In this document: piece by piece, positions 23,735-36,030 of the stretch
How the letters are laid out: each line of letters begins with the position of its first letter
Numbering within the stretch: position 1 is the first letter of the stretch
NCBI GenBank assembly: GCA_947683625.1
Contig: CANTUR010000156.1
Span: 1,984,001-2,048,000, forward strand
Origin: Mallotus nudiflorus
Lineage: Eukaryota; Streptophyta; Magnoliopsida; Malpighiales; Euphorbiaceae
DNA: 64,000 bases
Direction of reading: 5' to 3'
Translations under genes and position numbers: made by a program
Notes under the pieces: model-generated
Told to the model about the DNA's origin: nothing
Databases searched by the model: none
Seen by the model: the letters and a program-made list of their open reading frames with translations, nothing else

Positions 23735-24975
23735 TGAAATAGGTAAGATAAGAGGTTCATCTTCTAAAAGACCACACATTGAGGAGGAACAACAAGAGGA
23801 GAGAATAAGACCTTTCATAAACATACAAGGCCAAATTTCCTATCCTTTCCTATGAAGAAGGTGCCAAGTTCACAACCATCAAGTTTAGGGAAATAATAAG
23901 TTGTAAGTATATCCCTAACTCTCTTCTAAATGAAGTGGGTATGCTTGAATCTTTTAATCAAATTACTAACACAATATGGCCTTAACAAGTTTGTTTCTAT
24001 GCATGAAGATATTAATGTGGAATTAACTACAAAATTTTACATGACTTTGGATGTTAATGCTAAAAACTCACAAATTTTGGAATTTTGATTGTAAGGGAAG
24101 AAACATCAACTTACTTATACTTTCATGCAATGTGTCTTTAGCTTTAAAAGGATGGGTTATGTGATCCCCCATCTTCTTTTAGATTGAATGAGTTCTGGAC
24201 ATTTCTAACTAGTTTGCAAACACCATTTAATTCTAGGAAAGGCAAGGCTATGTTTATCAAGGATTTGAAACATTGGTTTCCATTTCTACATAAAGTCCTT
24301 GCATTTGTCATTTTCCATAAAACTGAGTTCAATCGCATTTCTGCACAAGATTTATTCTTAATGTGGTGCATTCACAATAAGAAATAAGTCTCTTGGACTT
24401 ATTAGATGTTTAACCAATTATTGACTTGTGCTTTACGCAAAGATGCACCTTTAACTCATGGACATGTGATTACTATTGTTATAAAGGCTTTGAATCTTAA
24501 CCTTGCTAATTATACTTGATTTGTTGAGTGTTCTTATTTTACAAAGCAAGCTTTTATAAGAGGCGAAGTGGTGGATGCTGCATTCCATTTAATTCCCACC
24601 CATTCACATTCTTATTAGTGAGGTATTTAGAGACTACGATCGGTTAAGGAACCTCAACAAGAGGTTGAGGAGGAGAGTGATTAGGAGAAGAGTGATCCGG
24701 AGGTGGAATTACCCCAATATACACCATTCAGTGATGTTCTTCTCTTAACATATCCCATGCATGGGGAAGCCAATGGATCTTCAAGTGTGCAGCCTCCCAT
24801 CTAGGATCAAATTCTCGATACGCAGATTGGTATGTAGTGTCAACTCAATGATATAGAGTTTCACAACCAACAACTTGCTCATAGGCAACAAAAGATTGAG
24901 TACAAATTGAATAAATTTTTTTCTTACTCTGGATATCAGATCGAGTCTCCACCTTCTACCCTTACAAATGACTAA
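23735..24975 (+). pseudogene. Third ORF of the inner element (Athila-ORF-like), decayed
   Basis: A charged N-terminus near 23755 ('SSSKRPHIEEEQQEERIR') is followed by 'TTIKFREIISCKYIPNSLLN' (about 23868), which aligns with the N-terminal domain of the third ORFs at 12337-15075 and 45002-46167. Then 24184-24387 encodes 'RLNEFWTFLTSLQTPFNSRK' and 'HKVLAFVIFHKTEFNRISAQ', the Athila ORF signature also seen at 10840-11028. It ends at a TAA at 24973-24975 after a Q/E-rich tail. Numerous stops; no start codon can be chosen confidently. Function unknown; env-like in position. Confidence 0.7.
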
Positions 24976-25872
24976 AGGAGTACTTCTTTCCTTTCCTTTC
25001 TTTTGATTTTATCACATTGGGGAAAATGTGTAATTTTAAGTGTGGGGGAAGGGATATTAGTAGTATATTATTAGTACATTTTTTTTATATATTTGGGATA
25101 TTGTGGGTTTTATGTTTATATTTATGGTATATTTTGCTAATTTCCATTATCATATATTTCATTCTTCTCCTTTATTTAATAATTAGTTATCTTATTAGTC
25201 TTTTTTATTTTAATTAAGGATTAAGTTTTATGTTATGTGGACAATTACTTTTCAATGCTCAATTGATATAAGTTTAAATTTTCATTTAGTATAAGTTTTA
25301 AGTTTATCATTTTATCTCTTTTTATTATTTTTAAGATCTAAAGAATGCTTTAGTCAACTTACTAACTATGCTTAAGGCTAAAGTGGTAAAGATTTAAGCT
25401 TAGGTTTTCTAAGAGATTTGAGTAGCCTTAGCGAAACTATAACCATAATACAAATGAAACTTGCTTTTCAACAATGGATGAGGACTTAAAAAAAAGTAGA
25501 AAAGTAAATAGTTCTTGTGATGTGATGCATCTTAAGTAATTTTTGTGTAATTGAGTATGTTCTTTAGTTACAATCATTCGGAAAGAGATGTGTGATATAA
25601 CAAGTAGATATATTTTGAGTAAGTTGTATGCAACTGAGTATGCTCTTTAGTTGCATTCATTCAGAAAGAATACATCCAAAAGATATATTTATTTTATCAT
25701 TATTGAGCATTGAAATTTTAATTATTGAATCATCCTTTTCTAACTTCTTTCATGATTAAAGTAATATGATAAGGTGACTACATTTCTTTGGAGAAGATAA
25801 AAAATTTTGTTTACTTTTCCATGATGATCTTTTCTTGCTTGAGGGCAAGAAAGGTCTAAGTGTGGGGGAGTT
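24976..25872 (+). other. 3' UTR of the inner element with purine tracts
   Basis: An internal purine-tract copy AAGTGTGGGGGAAGGG (about 25038-25055) follows the third ORF. A two-copy repeat at about 25548-25680 has the core 'GAGTATGYTCTTTAGTT...CATTCNGAAAGA'. Just before the LTR are an 8 bp hairpin, TTTCTTGC...GCAAGAAA (25831-25852), and the true polypurine tract AAGTGTGGGGGAGTT. Hairpin plus GTGGGGGA tract is typical of Athila-like elements. Confidence 0.75.
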
Positions 25873-27274
25873 TGATATAATGCAAATATGCATAGTTCTT
25901 TAGGGTAATTTATTTTTAATTTTATTTGATTTTTTGCTATATTTGTGTGTTTATTTAGTTATGCAAGTGTTATCTTTATTTCTTTTGTTCTTATGGTTAA
26001 TTATATGTTTTAAACATATTTTCAGGCTCAAATTATGCATGGAAAGGACTTGGGATTGTTTAGAATGAAGTCTGAAGCTTGTGAAGTCAAGTTAGAATTT
26101 AGTAAAGAGTGTCGAGTCATCACCATGGGAACGAGTTGTGACAGAGAGTATTGGTGACGAGTCATTAGTTGGTGTCAACTTGTCACAGAAGCTTGATATG
26201 TCGAGCTTTAAAGATTGTTGATTCGTCACTTGCCAACTCATAACATAAGCAATTGGTGATGAGTCATCACATAAGGATGAGTCAGCACTAAATACACCCT
26301 TTCAACATACCCCTTCATTCTTGCATCCTTTCAAACAGACATAAATTGCAGCCTTTAGAAACCTATAAATATGTGTGTTTGGCTCTATTTTGGAAAAAGG
26401 AACAAGTATTATTACTAAGTTTTAGTTTAGAAATCATTGAAAAGAAGTTCTAGTTTTAAAAGACTAATTGAAGAAGACAAGCTCAAAAAGCAAGAGAGGA
26501 TTATTCTACATTAAGCAATTTTAGAAGACATAGTAAAGGGTTTTATTTACTCAGTTACTTCTTTATTCATCTTTCTATGTTGTTTAATTTTCTCTTATTA
26601 TTTCTTTATCAGGTATTTTGGCTACGTCTTTGTATGAGAATTATAATGAAGAATTAAATAAGAACTATATTTCTATCCTTTGTTATTTATTATTTGATTT
26701 CAATTAGTGAAAATTATATTATGTTTGCTTCATCATCAAATGTAACTTGTTAATGAAACTATTTATAATGGGAATTGGAGTAATTTAGTGGATAAATAAT
26801 TGAAATTACTTAATAATTGAATATCATTTGGAGACAAGGAATTCATCTTAAGGGAATTAAAATTAGTATAATATGTTTATTGATTTTCTTTTACCTCCAC
26901 ATTTCCATGAAAATGAATGTGGATAATAAAAGGAATTACCTTTAATTGATAATGAGAATTGCTTTTGAAGACTATAAACTAATTTCCAATCAATAGGTTG
27001 TATAATAATTATATTCAAAGTTCTTATTAATTTTGAATTATGAATTCTCTCATGCATATTTTTTGTTATAATTTCTTATAAGAATTTCTAGTAATTAGAA
27101 AATGAGTTAAATTCTTTTTATTTGCTACATTATCTATTACTATCCTGATATTACTTTGCTTATTCATTTTAGTATCTATTCGGTTAATATAAAGCTTAAT
27201 TTCCCAAGTTTTCGAAGCCCTACTTGCTCTATACTAAGTCTTAGAGACTAGGGTATACAATTTGACCTACTTCA
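25873..27274 (+). repeat. 3' LTR of the inner element
   Basis: Begins TGATATAATGCAAATATGC directly after the polypurine tract and ends GACCTACTTCA, followed by the target duplication GTTTC. It carries the same motif cluster as the 5' LTR, including GTGATGAGTCATCAC at 26256-26270. The terminal TG is intact here, unlike in the 5' copy. Confidence 0.92.
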
Positions 27275-30200
27275 GTTTCCTTTCTTGAATCTCTTTACTC
27301 TAACTCTTGCACTATGCCACTTCTTTATGCGTTCTTTGTAAATCCTTGAATTTTCATAAGCAACCTCTCTAATCTCTTTAAGATCACTAATGTATAACAA
27401 TCTCTTCTCAACTACCTTCTTAAAATCAAAATTCAAAGTTTTTACTGCCCAATAGGCATTATGCTTTAGTTTAATAAGAAGATGAACATGCTTTTCCATA
27501 AACCAACCTAAAAGGAGACATCCCAATAGGTGTTTTGTAAGCTATTCTATAAACCCACAAAGCATCGTTAAGCTTCCTTGCAAATTCTTTTCTCGACTTA
27601 CTTCCTATTCTTTTTAAAATTTTCTTTAACTTCTTATTACTCACCTCAACTTGTCCACTTGTTTAAGGGTGATAAGGTGTAGCTACTCTGTGCTTCACCC
27701 CATTTCTAGCCAATAATGTTTTTGTATTTTTGTTGTAAAAATGTGTTCCCTCATCACTTGTGATTACTCTAGGCATACAAAACTAAGAGAATAATTTCTT
27801 TAATAACTTGCAAATAACTCTTGCATCATTCATTGAGCATGCTTGAGCTTCTACCCATTTTGAAACATAGTCAGCATAAACAAGAATGTACTTATTACCC
27901 TTTGATAAAAGAAATGGCCCCATGAAGTTAATAACCCCATACATAAAATATTTCAACCTCTAAGATTCCAAATTAAAGAATTTCATCTTTCTTTGAAACG
28001 TTACCACTCTTTTGACATGCATCATGGTAAATCACAAAGTTTCTAGCATCTTGAAAATGTGTAGGCCAATGAAACCCTACTTCAAAAACCTTATCAGTTG
28101 TTCATTGTGGTCTAAAATGTCCACCATTGACCAATCCATGACAATGTTGTAAGACTGACCCAACTTCTTCATTTGCTATATATCTTCTCACTATACCATC
28201 ACTGCATAATTTCCATAAAAATGGTTCATCCCAAATGTAAAATTTGGAAGCACAAATCAACTTCTTCTTTTATTAAGGAGTGAACTCTTTTGGCATTTCT
28301 CCACTTGATAAAAAATTTGCTATGTCAACAAACCAGGGAGCACCCATGCTCTCTATGGTTAAAAGTATCTCATTTAGAAATAGCTCTTTGATAGGCTCTT
28401 GACTATCCATTTCCTCTTGCTCTACATCTAACCTTGAAAGATGATCAACTACTACATTTTCATATCCCTTATTATCTCTAATCTCAATGTCAAACTCTTA
28501 CAACAACAACACCCATCTAATAAGCCTTAGATTAGAATATTTCTTGTTCATTAGGTACTTTAATGTTGTATTATCTATGTACACAACCACTTTAAAGCCA
28601 AGAAGATAGGATCTAAACTTGTCAAAAGAAAAAATGACTGCCAACATCTCCTTTTTTATAGTAGAATAATTCAACTATGTATCAGTCAAGGTTTGGCTTG
28701 CATAGTAGATCACATGTAGTTTGTTCTCCTTTCTTTAACCAAGCACAGCTCCTATTGCATGATCACTTACGTCACACATAAATTCAAATGGTAGATTCCA
28801 ATCTGGTGCCATCACTATAGGAGCTAAAATAAAGACCTCCTTTAACCTATCAAAAGCCAATTTACAATCATTTGTAAATCAAAGGGTGAATCTTTCTCAA
28901 GCAACTTATAAAAGGGTTTTGATATTTTTGAAAAATCCTTAATGAACTGCATATAGAAGCCTACATGGCAAAAAAAAACTCCTAACTCCCTTCACATTTG
29001 TGGGATATTACAACTTTTAAATTATCTCACCTATGCTTTATCAACTTCAATGCCTTGGGCTAAAATCTTGTGTCCTAGAACAATTCCTTCATTTACCATA
29101 AAATGACATTTTTCCTAATTCAGCATCAAGTTTGTTTCTTCATAGCATGTGAGAACTTGCTCCAAGTTATTCAAACTTCCTTCAAATGAATTTTCATAGA
29201 TTGAAAAATCATCCACAAAAACATTCATGATTTCCTCTACCAAATTTGCAAAAATGGCCATCATACATCTATAGAATGTCGCAGGAGCATTACATAATCC
29301 AAATGGTATCCACCTGTATACGAATGTACCATAAAGACATGTAAAAGTGGTTTTCTCTTGATCTTTTAGACTATTTCAATCTGATTGTACCTTGAGTACC
29401 CATCCAAAAAATAATAAAAAGCATGTCCTACTATGTGCCCTAACATTTGATCAATAAAGGTAATAGGAAGTGGTCTTTTCTTATGGATGAATTCAACTTT
29501 CTGTAATCAATGCACACCCTCCATCCACTTAAAACTCTTGTAAGAATCAACTCTCCCTCCTCATTTTTCACAATAGTTATTCCACTTTTCTTTGGTATAC
29601 TGAATCAGACTCACCAATGAATTATCTGAGATTAGGTAGATGATCCCTGCATCAATAAGCTTAACTACTTCTTTCATCACCACTTCCTATATGTTTGGGT
29701 TTAGCCTTCTCTACCTTTCAATGGTTGGCTTATGTCCTTCCTCCATTAGGATTTTGTGCATGCAATATAAAGGACTTATGCCCCTAATGTCAGAAATTTT
29801 CCAACTTATTGCGTTTACTCTCCTCTTTAGCAAAGTCCACTAATAAATCCTCTTGATCTTTGTTGAGTTTAGAGGATATAATCATCAGTAGTGTTTGATC
29901 TTCTCTTAGAAAAGTGAACCTTAAATATTGGGGTAAAGGTTTTAAATCTAATTTCGATGGTTCTATGGTTGAAGGTGGTATGGGTTCAGTATTTGGTAAT
30001 TGGATGTGTGGTATGTGGGGTTGATGTTTGAGGTGTACTTCATCCTAGGAGGATTGTATCTAGAAACACTTTTCAATATTCTCAATTTCCATAGACTTTT
30101 CTATCCTCCGTCATTGGACTTCATTCACACATTCATCAACAGTAACAACTCTCATGCAAAAATCTTCATCATTGTGGTATTTCATTCTTTGATAAACATT

Positions 30201-30640
30201 AAACTTACAACTTTCATACCCCACTCTTAATGTGAGATTTCCATCATAAATATTAATGATTACTCTTGCAGTGTATTAAAAAGGCATACCAGGGATTAAT
30301 AGGACCTCCTCATCCTCTTCAAAGTGAAGGACTACAAAATCAACTGGAAAGATAAATTTCCTAGCCCTTACTAGCACATCTTCCACTATGCCTTATGGTT
30401 CTTTCACAGTCCTATCTGCAAGTTGTAATCATATATTTATGGATTTTACTTCTCCTAGCCCTAATTTCCTATAAACAGACAAAGGCATAAGATTAATCGA
30501 AGCTGCTAAATCATATAAAGCTCTTTCAAAATTTAAATTTCCAACAAAACATGGAATAGTGAGAATCCCTGGATGCTTCCTTTTCAAAGGAAGTTTATTC
30601 GAGATAATTGCAGACACTCCTTAATGAGTGTGACTATCTA
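27275..30640 (-). pseudogene. pol of the outer element: protease, RT, RNase H and N-terminal integrase
   Basis: Minus strand. Protease at 30429-30617 ('NFERALYDLAASINLMPLSV'; active-site Gly changed to Ala). RT across about 28950-29950, with the catalytic box F-V-D-D-F intact at 29203-29222. RNase H around 28500-28850. Integrase from about 28200 to 27275 with zinc region, core and 'YWAVKTLNFDFKKVVEKRLL' (27272-27526). Its C-terminus continues at 15911 beyond the nested element. Frames change repeatedly and stops are common. The RT box is better preserved here than in the inner element. Confidence 0.8.
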
Positions 30641-32522
30641 ATACTCCTGCAACTTCTTTTTATTAAAAATTAGCTCTTTTAAAAAATTAGCATATTTTGT
30701 CATTTAAGAAAGACATTCCACAAGAGGCATGTTAATGTGGAGTGCCTTGAACCTATCTAAAAATTTTGCAATCTGCTGGTCATATTCCTGTTTCTTCAAC
30801 ATTTAAGGATATAGGACTACTAGTTTATATGGCTTCATTGGTGGTAGTGTTTATTTCTCCTTATTTTTATCTTCAACTTCTTTTTCCTTTTCCACTTGCA
30901 CTTCAACCCACTCATCTTATTATTGCTTCTCCTCCTCCATTTTCTTTTCCTTCTCAAATTCCATAGTTGCTTTTGGGGGTTCAATTGTTATTCCACTCCT
31001 CAAGGTAATAGCCTTCAATTGCACTTTTGGATTCTTTTTAGTGTTGATTGGCAATGAACCTTGATTCCTCATTGACAAAGATTTTGTCAATTGCCCCATT
31101 TATGCCTTTAAAATATGAATAGGAGAAGAATGATTCTTAAATATAATTTGTACATTTGCTGGAATCTACCCTCTAACCTCTTTGTAGCCTTATCTTGTTG
31201 GCTCATTTTTGTAGTCATCACATCCATGAGCTTCTCCAACTTGCTCTCTAAAGAATTCCCTGAAGATTAACCTTTTTCATTATAGAAATTGGGTTAGTGA
31301 TGTTATGAATTTTTCCTTCCAAAACCTAGTGGTGCTTATGGCCTCCATTGTTTGTTTCCTTAATTGTTCCAAAAGAAATTAGGATAATTTCTCTAACTAG
31401 GATTGTAGGTATTTCCATGCTCTTGATTCTGCTATCCTTTGAAGTTGTTCACATAATTAATGTTCTTTATTAATATTCCTTACATCATTTGACATTCAAT
31501 TATTCAATGTCCACCCTGACACAATTCATAAGAAAAAGGCAAGTTAGAAATTGCATTAACACTCATCTTGTTTATCCTCTTGGATAAAGCATTCATTTTT
31601 ACATTTAACATTATCAAACTATCAACTTCCATTGATCCCCCTATCTTTGGAACAACCCTCTCATTAGACTATAGGCTTTAGGTGTTAGTATTCAAAAAGC
31701 TCCAAAGCATCCTCAAGTGTCTTTGACATGATGGTTCCTTTAGTTGATGCATCTATGTTCACTCTGACTACTGGATTGATTCCTTTGTAGAATGACTATG
31801 CCAAATCCCAGGAAGGAATCAACTATGGTGGAAACTGTCTCTAAAGATCCTTGAATCTATCTGAGCACTCATAGAAGCTCCCATCCTATCTTTGATAAAA
31901 AGAGTTGATTTCATTTTTTGAAGAAAGTTGTATAAAACTCATGCCATATGTTTATGGAGTTGGGTGGTAAGCTTGTGAACCACCTCTTAGCCTTATCCAT
32001 CAATGAAAATGGAAAGAAGATCAATTGAATTGCTTCAGGCTATACTCCATTCATCTTGAAAGTTAAGCAATATTCCAAAAATTAGGTTATATGTCCAATC
32101 AGATTATCATATGGTAACCCACTGAATTATGAGTTTTGGATCATGTAAATCATCGCTAGTTTGATTTTAAATTTGTTTGCTCCTAAAGTAGGCCTCATAA
32201 TTAAAGTCTGATCACCTTGGATATTGGGACTCATAAAATCCCTCATAGTTCTTTGGCCATTCTGCTCATTTTGTCCATTTTGTGCTCCTTGTTATGCTTG
32301 AGGCAGATCTTTTACATCTTCCCCTCCATTCATTCTATCACTTCCTTCTGCAAATTGTTCTCTCAAGCTTTAAATTAAGAGGTATTAACTGGGCTCCTCA
32401 TCTGCGTACGCCACATGTTGTGTGCATGCACTACTTAAATCCCTAAAAAACCACACACACAATCACTAAAAGAAACTCTAAATTAAACAACACAAAATTC
32501 TCAATAATATCGATTCTAGCAA
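30641..32522 (-). pseudogene. gag of the outer element, decayed
   Basis: Capsid-type (Retrotrans_gag) region on the minus strand at about 31870-32230: 'LTFKMNGV', 'AIQLIFFPFSLMDKAKRWF', 'SLPPNSINIWHEF'. A zinc-knuckle relic near 31490-31535 reads '(Y)ELCQGGH...ECQ', with the first Cys lost. Between it and the protease is low-complexity K/E/P-rich linker (30640-31300). Homologous to the inner gag at 17346-18640. Broken by stops. Confidence 0.75.
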
Positions 32523-32546
32523 TCTCTGGCAACGACACCAAAAACT
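32523..32546 (-). other. Primer-binding site of the outer element
   Basis: On the minus strand, a few bases after the LTR end: TTTTTGGTGTCGTTGCCAGA. It resembles the tRNA-Asp-type site TGGCGCCGTTGCCGGGGA with a few changes. It establishes that 32547-33883 is the 5' LTR and that the element reads right to left. Confidence 0.8.
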
Positions 32547-33883
32547 TGATGCATAATCTGTAAGTACATGAAATCGCACAATTAGTAATTAAATATTGAT
32601 CCCATAGAGATTGCAAATTGAGTACTGTAATACTACTTGTACTTGTTTATTTAAACAATGAAAAAGAGCATTTTAAATTAAACTAAAATTAAACAAAAGA
32701 AATCTAAATTAAATAATAATCAATTTAAGGAGCTAGGATTCTTATTATCAATTCAACTATTTCTTAAGATCAATTAAAACCTAAGTTATACCTGACCTTA
32801 ATCCAATTTGAAGGCATCTAAAGAATAATAGGCATTCCTTTTGGACAACCTTACAATTAACTAAGTAGATTAGCACCTTAGATTTACAGCTCTCACTCAG
32901 TTACTAAGTATTCATTTAACTCAGTTTAAGCACCAACCCTTAATTAATATTAGTTGCTTAAATGTCTCTTAACTAAGAAAGCATCTAATAGGTTATTATT
33001 TAAATCCAAAGCAACCTATCTCTCGATCATGTTTCATAATGTAAATTCAATTAAAGGGTGATCAGTCATATGAAGACATAAAGTTCAACAACAACTAAAG
33101 GATTAAGATTAATGGTTTAGGTTTAATTGCAATGATGATATGGTTGAATTGAAATAAGAACCCTAACAAAGAACCTAGCCACTGATGTTAATTATAAAAA
33201 GATAAATATGAAGAATAAAAGAAAATAAACATTGTCATTAATCAAAATAGAATTTAACAATCTCAAAATCATAAGAGAAAACCCCATGGAATAGCATGTC
33301 TATTATTCTTCAATCCTCTTGTTCGATCTCTAAAATTAACATGAACAATCACAAGTCTTTGTTCTCTCCTAAATGATAAAAAGAAAATGTAATGTAAAAA
33401 CTTAAAGAAATAACAAAAATTGATTTTTTTTTCTGGAGGCTGCACCCAATATAAAACCCTAGCCTCCAGCCCTTTAATTTGGTTCCTTATGAATCTCCAT
33501 CAAATTCCCCTCAATCAATAATTAAATTTGAAAATGGAATCAACTGACAATAGGTCACAAGCCCGTGTGTATTTTATGCATGGTCGTGCATAGCTTCTTC
33601 TCCTTAATTTGCTCTAATAAGCTTTGAATGCCCTATTGGAAGCTCTTTTGACTCTTCTAGAATGATCGTGAGCCCCATACATCTTTCATTTACTATTCTT
33701 TGACAACTATATGCACAAAAATAATAAAAAATAACAATAAATAATAACAATAAAAATAAACACAAACCATGCACACATTCATGCAAACTAAGAAAAAGCT
33801 CCATAAAAGAAACATAAATGCAACTAAAATGACACCTAATCCTAACACATTGAATACTTAAAATAATGTATTTCTCATACTCA
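32547..33883 (-). repeat. 5' LTR of the outer Athila-like element
   Basis: Homologous to 8053-9329. In minus sense it starts TGAGTATGAGAAATAC and ends ...GCATCA. The motif cluster at 33552-33591 (GGTCACAAGCCCGTGTGT, GCATGGTCGTGCAT) parallels the clusters before both third ORFs of the element. Confidence 0.85.
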
Positions 33884-36030
33884 TAAATTATTGAAGATAT
33901 CTTTGAGGATTTATAGGAAAGCCTTTATGTTGATGATGATGGTACTGTATCACCACAAAAGTCCTTGTCTGATCATGAACAGAATGAAAATTTCATTGCT
34001 TCACTAATAGTTCAAGGGGGTAAATATGTTAACAGTAGAATTGATAATGTAGATATCAACTACTATGATTTATCTGAGGAACTAAAATAAGAAGCCACAC
34101 CAGTTGCACCACCATAATAGGTAATAACTAACTTTGTCACTATTTTTCTAATCTAATATGTTTGTTTGGTATAATTTACTTAAGCAAATATCTCTATTTT
34201 TATGAATTACATAATTTATTTATTTCATTAATATATTGGTGTAAAGACTAAAATCAATAAAAGAAGTAAGAAGGCATTTTCAATTCCTTCACTAGAAGAA
34301 CTAATGATCGATAGAAGGCATTTTCAATTCCTTCACTAGAAGAACTAATGATCGATCTTGATTTTAATTTTTTAGAATAGTCTACCGCATCTACTTCACA
34401 ACAACATATGGTTTTCACACAAGACATTATTAAGTCATCCAAGAAAACTGTCATGTATCTCTTGACACATAAATTGCTTACACTAGGTAGTCATTAACGA
34501 GGTTCATTTCTTTTAGCTATATTAGCACTTCATAGTGCTTCATTAGAAACAAATAAATGCAAGTGTGTCTTAAAAGCACTCAGTGACATTGAATCAATTT
34601 TCAATTTTCAAGTCTATGGGCAGCCTTTCAGGTAATATAGCGAGTTTGAAAAGTGATGTTAAGAAGTAGAAGGCTATGAAGAATGCACTAAAAGTTCATA
34701 ATAAGGAAATTGCTGGTATCACCAAGAGTTTCTATCCGAGCAATGCTAGATTGAAAAACTAGCTAAAGAGATTGAAATCCAAAAGGAGATTCAACTACAA
34801 CTTTTGGAGAAGGTAGAGGGAGTGAAGCTTGAAAGAAAGTAAGTTTGTTATAAATACAAGCAAATTATTGCTTGATTATTCCAAGAGAGAGAACAAGCAT
34901 TAAAATGGACTAAAGAGTACAAAAAGGCATATAAAACTAGAGAGGCCTATTGCTCACAGTGGCTGAGTTGAGGTCTTTAGATTCTAGCAACATATAATGC
35001 AACTATGCTCATAGCCACAGTTTTTATAAGCAAATATTTGTTTAATCTTCTGTTGTTTAGGCATATGGCCTACTGCCAATGAACTCTGGTCTGATTCTAT
35101 TTTTACTTCAATATGGGTTAATATTTATGTTAATCTTTATTATGGTCCTTTTGATTATGTTTTTCCTTGTATACTATCAATGTCCTTTTTCCATAGTAAT
35201 ACGTATATTTCCCTCTATTTACAAATTCATAAATGTTTATACTATGCCATAAACAATGAAAGAACATCTAATAAAATGGACGTTTGCTATTACACTTCAT
35301 CAAATCAAAAGAATACCATCACATTAATACACTTCATCAAATCAAAAGGACACAATCATAATGTTCCCAACCATTTATAGAACCCATTTTAGGATATGCA
35401 AATAATAAATAATTAGTATCTCAATTGCACATCAATTACTATAATTATTGTTTACAATGGGCATATGATAAACATCTTTTACCATGTAAAGGTGAATTAA
35501 TCAATAAAGTATATAGGGTACATGAAGAGTCATTCTTTTGTGTATATATATGAAGCTAATAGTTAACTTGTAGTGCACATCCATATAAACAAACACTAAC
35601 TGTAAAACTCATCCCTTGAATCATGAATAATAGGAGAAAATCTAGTGAATGGAAGCTTTCTCCATCACCACCCTTTATTAAAGCTCTATATGCATCAGTC
35701 CAAGAATAACTCAAGGTATTGAATAAGGAAATAAGTGAGTATGTTTTGAGAAATGTTGCTAATTTTGGATATGACAAGACTCAGCAGGGGCTGCTACACC
35801 CATTTTTCATTTCTCACCATGTATAAAATATTTCTTGGTGAATACGAAGAAGATGAAGAAGTAATGAATAAAGAAATTGAATAGATGACAATTGAGGTTC
35901 ATCCAGCTGATGCTATTGAAGAAACCACCCCGACAAGGAGAAGGGCACCATAGTAGACAAGAGTAGCAATAACAGTATAAGCAACAGTAGTAGTTTAGTC
36001 TGGCAACTACATTAAAGTGTTAGACACCAC
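33884..36030 (+). pseudogene. Degraded coding relic with coiled-coil segments, unassigned
   Basis: Plus-strand fragments look once-coding: an acidic stretch at about 33890-34110 ('VDDDGTVSPQKSLSD'), a K/E-rich coiled-coil-like stretch at about 34610-34970 ('SLKSDVKK', 'MKNALKVHNKEIAGITKSF', 'KEYKKAYKTREAYCSQWLS') and another acidic piece at about 35830-35960. Stops are frequent. The style recalls C-terminal coiled coils of plant proteins annotated as putative gypsy-type transposon, but no domain is certain. A minus-strand ORF at 35556-35777 is of unknown meaning. Confidence 0.3.
34271..34358. repeat. Perfect 44 bp tandem duplication
   Basis: 34271-34314 is repeated exactly at 34315-34358, starting GAAGGCATTTTCAATTCC. 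Absence of any mismatch in otherwise decayed sequence indicates a recent slippage or template-switch event. Confidence 0.95.

Larger units (their letters stand above)
15912..27274 (+). mobile_element. Inner Athila-like Ty3 retrotransposon, nested in the outer element's integrase
   Basis: 11,363 bp with LTRs 15912-17320 (1409 bp) and 25873-27274 (1402 bp), flanked by the perfect 5 bp target duplication GTTTC. Structure in order: 5' LTR, primer-binding site, gag, protease, RT-RNase H, integrase, spacer with palindromic motifs, third ORF, 3' UTR, purine tract, 3' LTR. The LTRs differ by scattered substitutions and small indels, and every gene has several stops or frameshifts, so it is dead. It is younger than its host, whose LTRs are more diverged. 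Confidence 0.93.
8053..33883 (-). mobile_element. Outer Athila-like Ty3 retrotransposon, decayed, minus strand, hosting nested insertions
   Basis: Two direct LTRs (8053-9329 and 32547-33883) bracket minus-strand gag, protease, reverse transcriptase, RNase H, integrase and two third ORFs. A tRNA-Asp-type primer-binding site lies next to the right LTR and a purine tract next to the left LTR, which fixes the orientation. The integrase gene is split by the 11.4 kb element at 15912-27274 and the first third ORF by the insertion at 13149-14653. Without these the element would be about 13 kb. The flanks share AAATTAT (8046-8052 and 33885-33891), an approximate target duplication with slightly uncertain ends. 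All genes carry stops and frameshifts, so it is non-autonomous. Confidence 0.85.

Noticed and set aside
33884..33891. Exact target duplication of the outer Athila-like element
   Set aside because: AAATTAT occurs on both sides but is offset by a base or two from the TG...CA ends, so only an approximate duplication is claimed.
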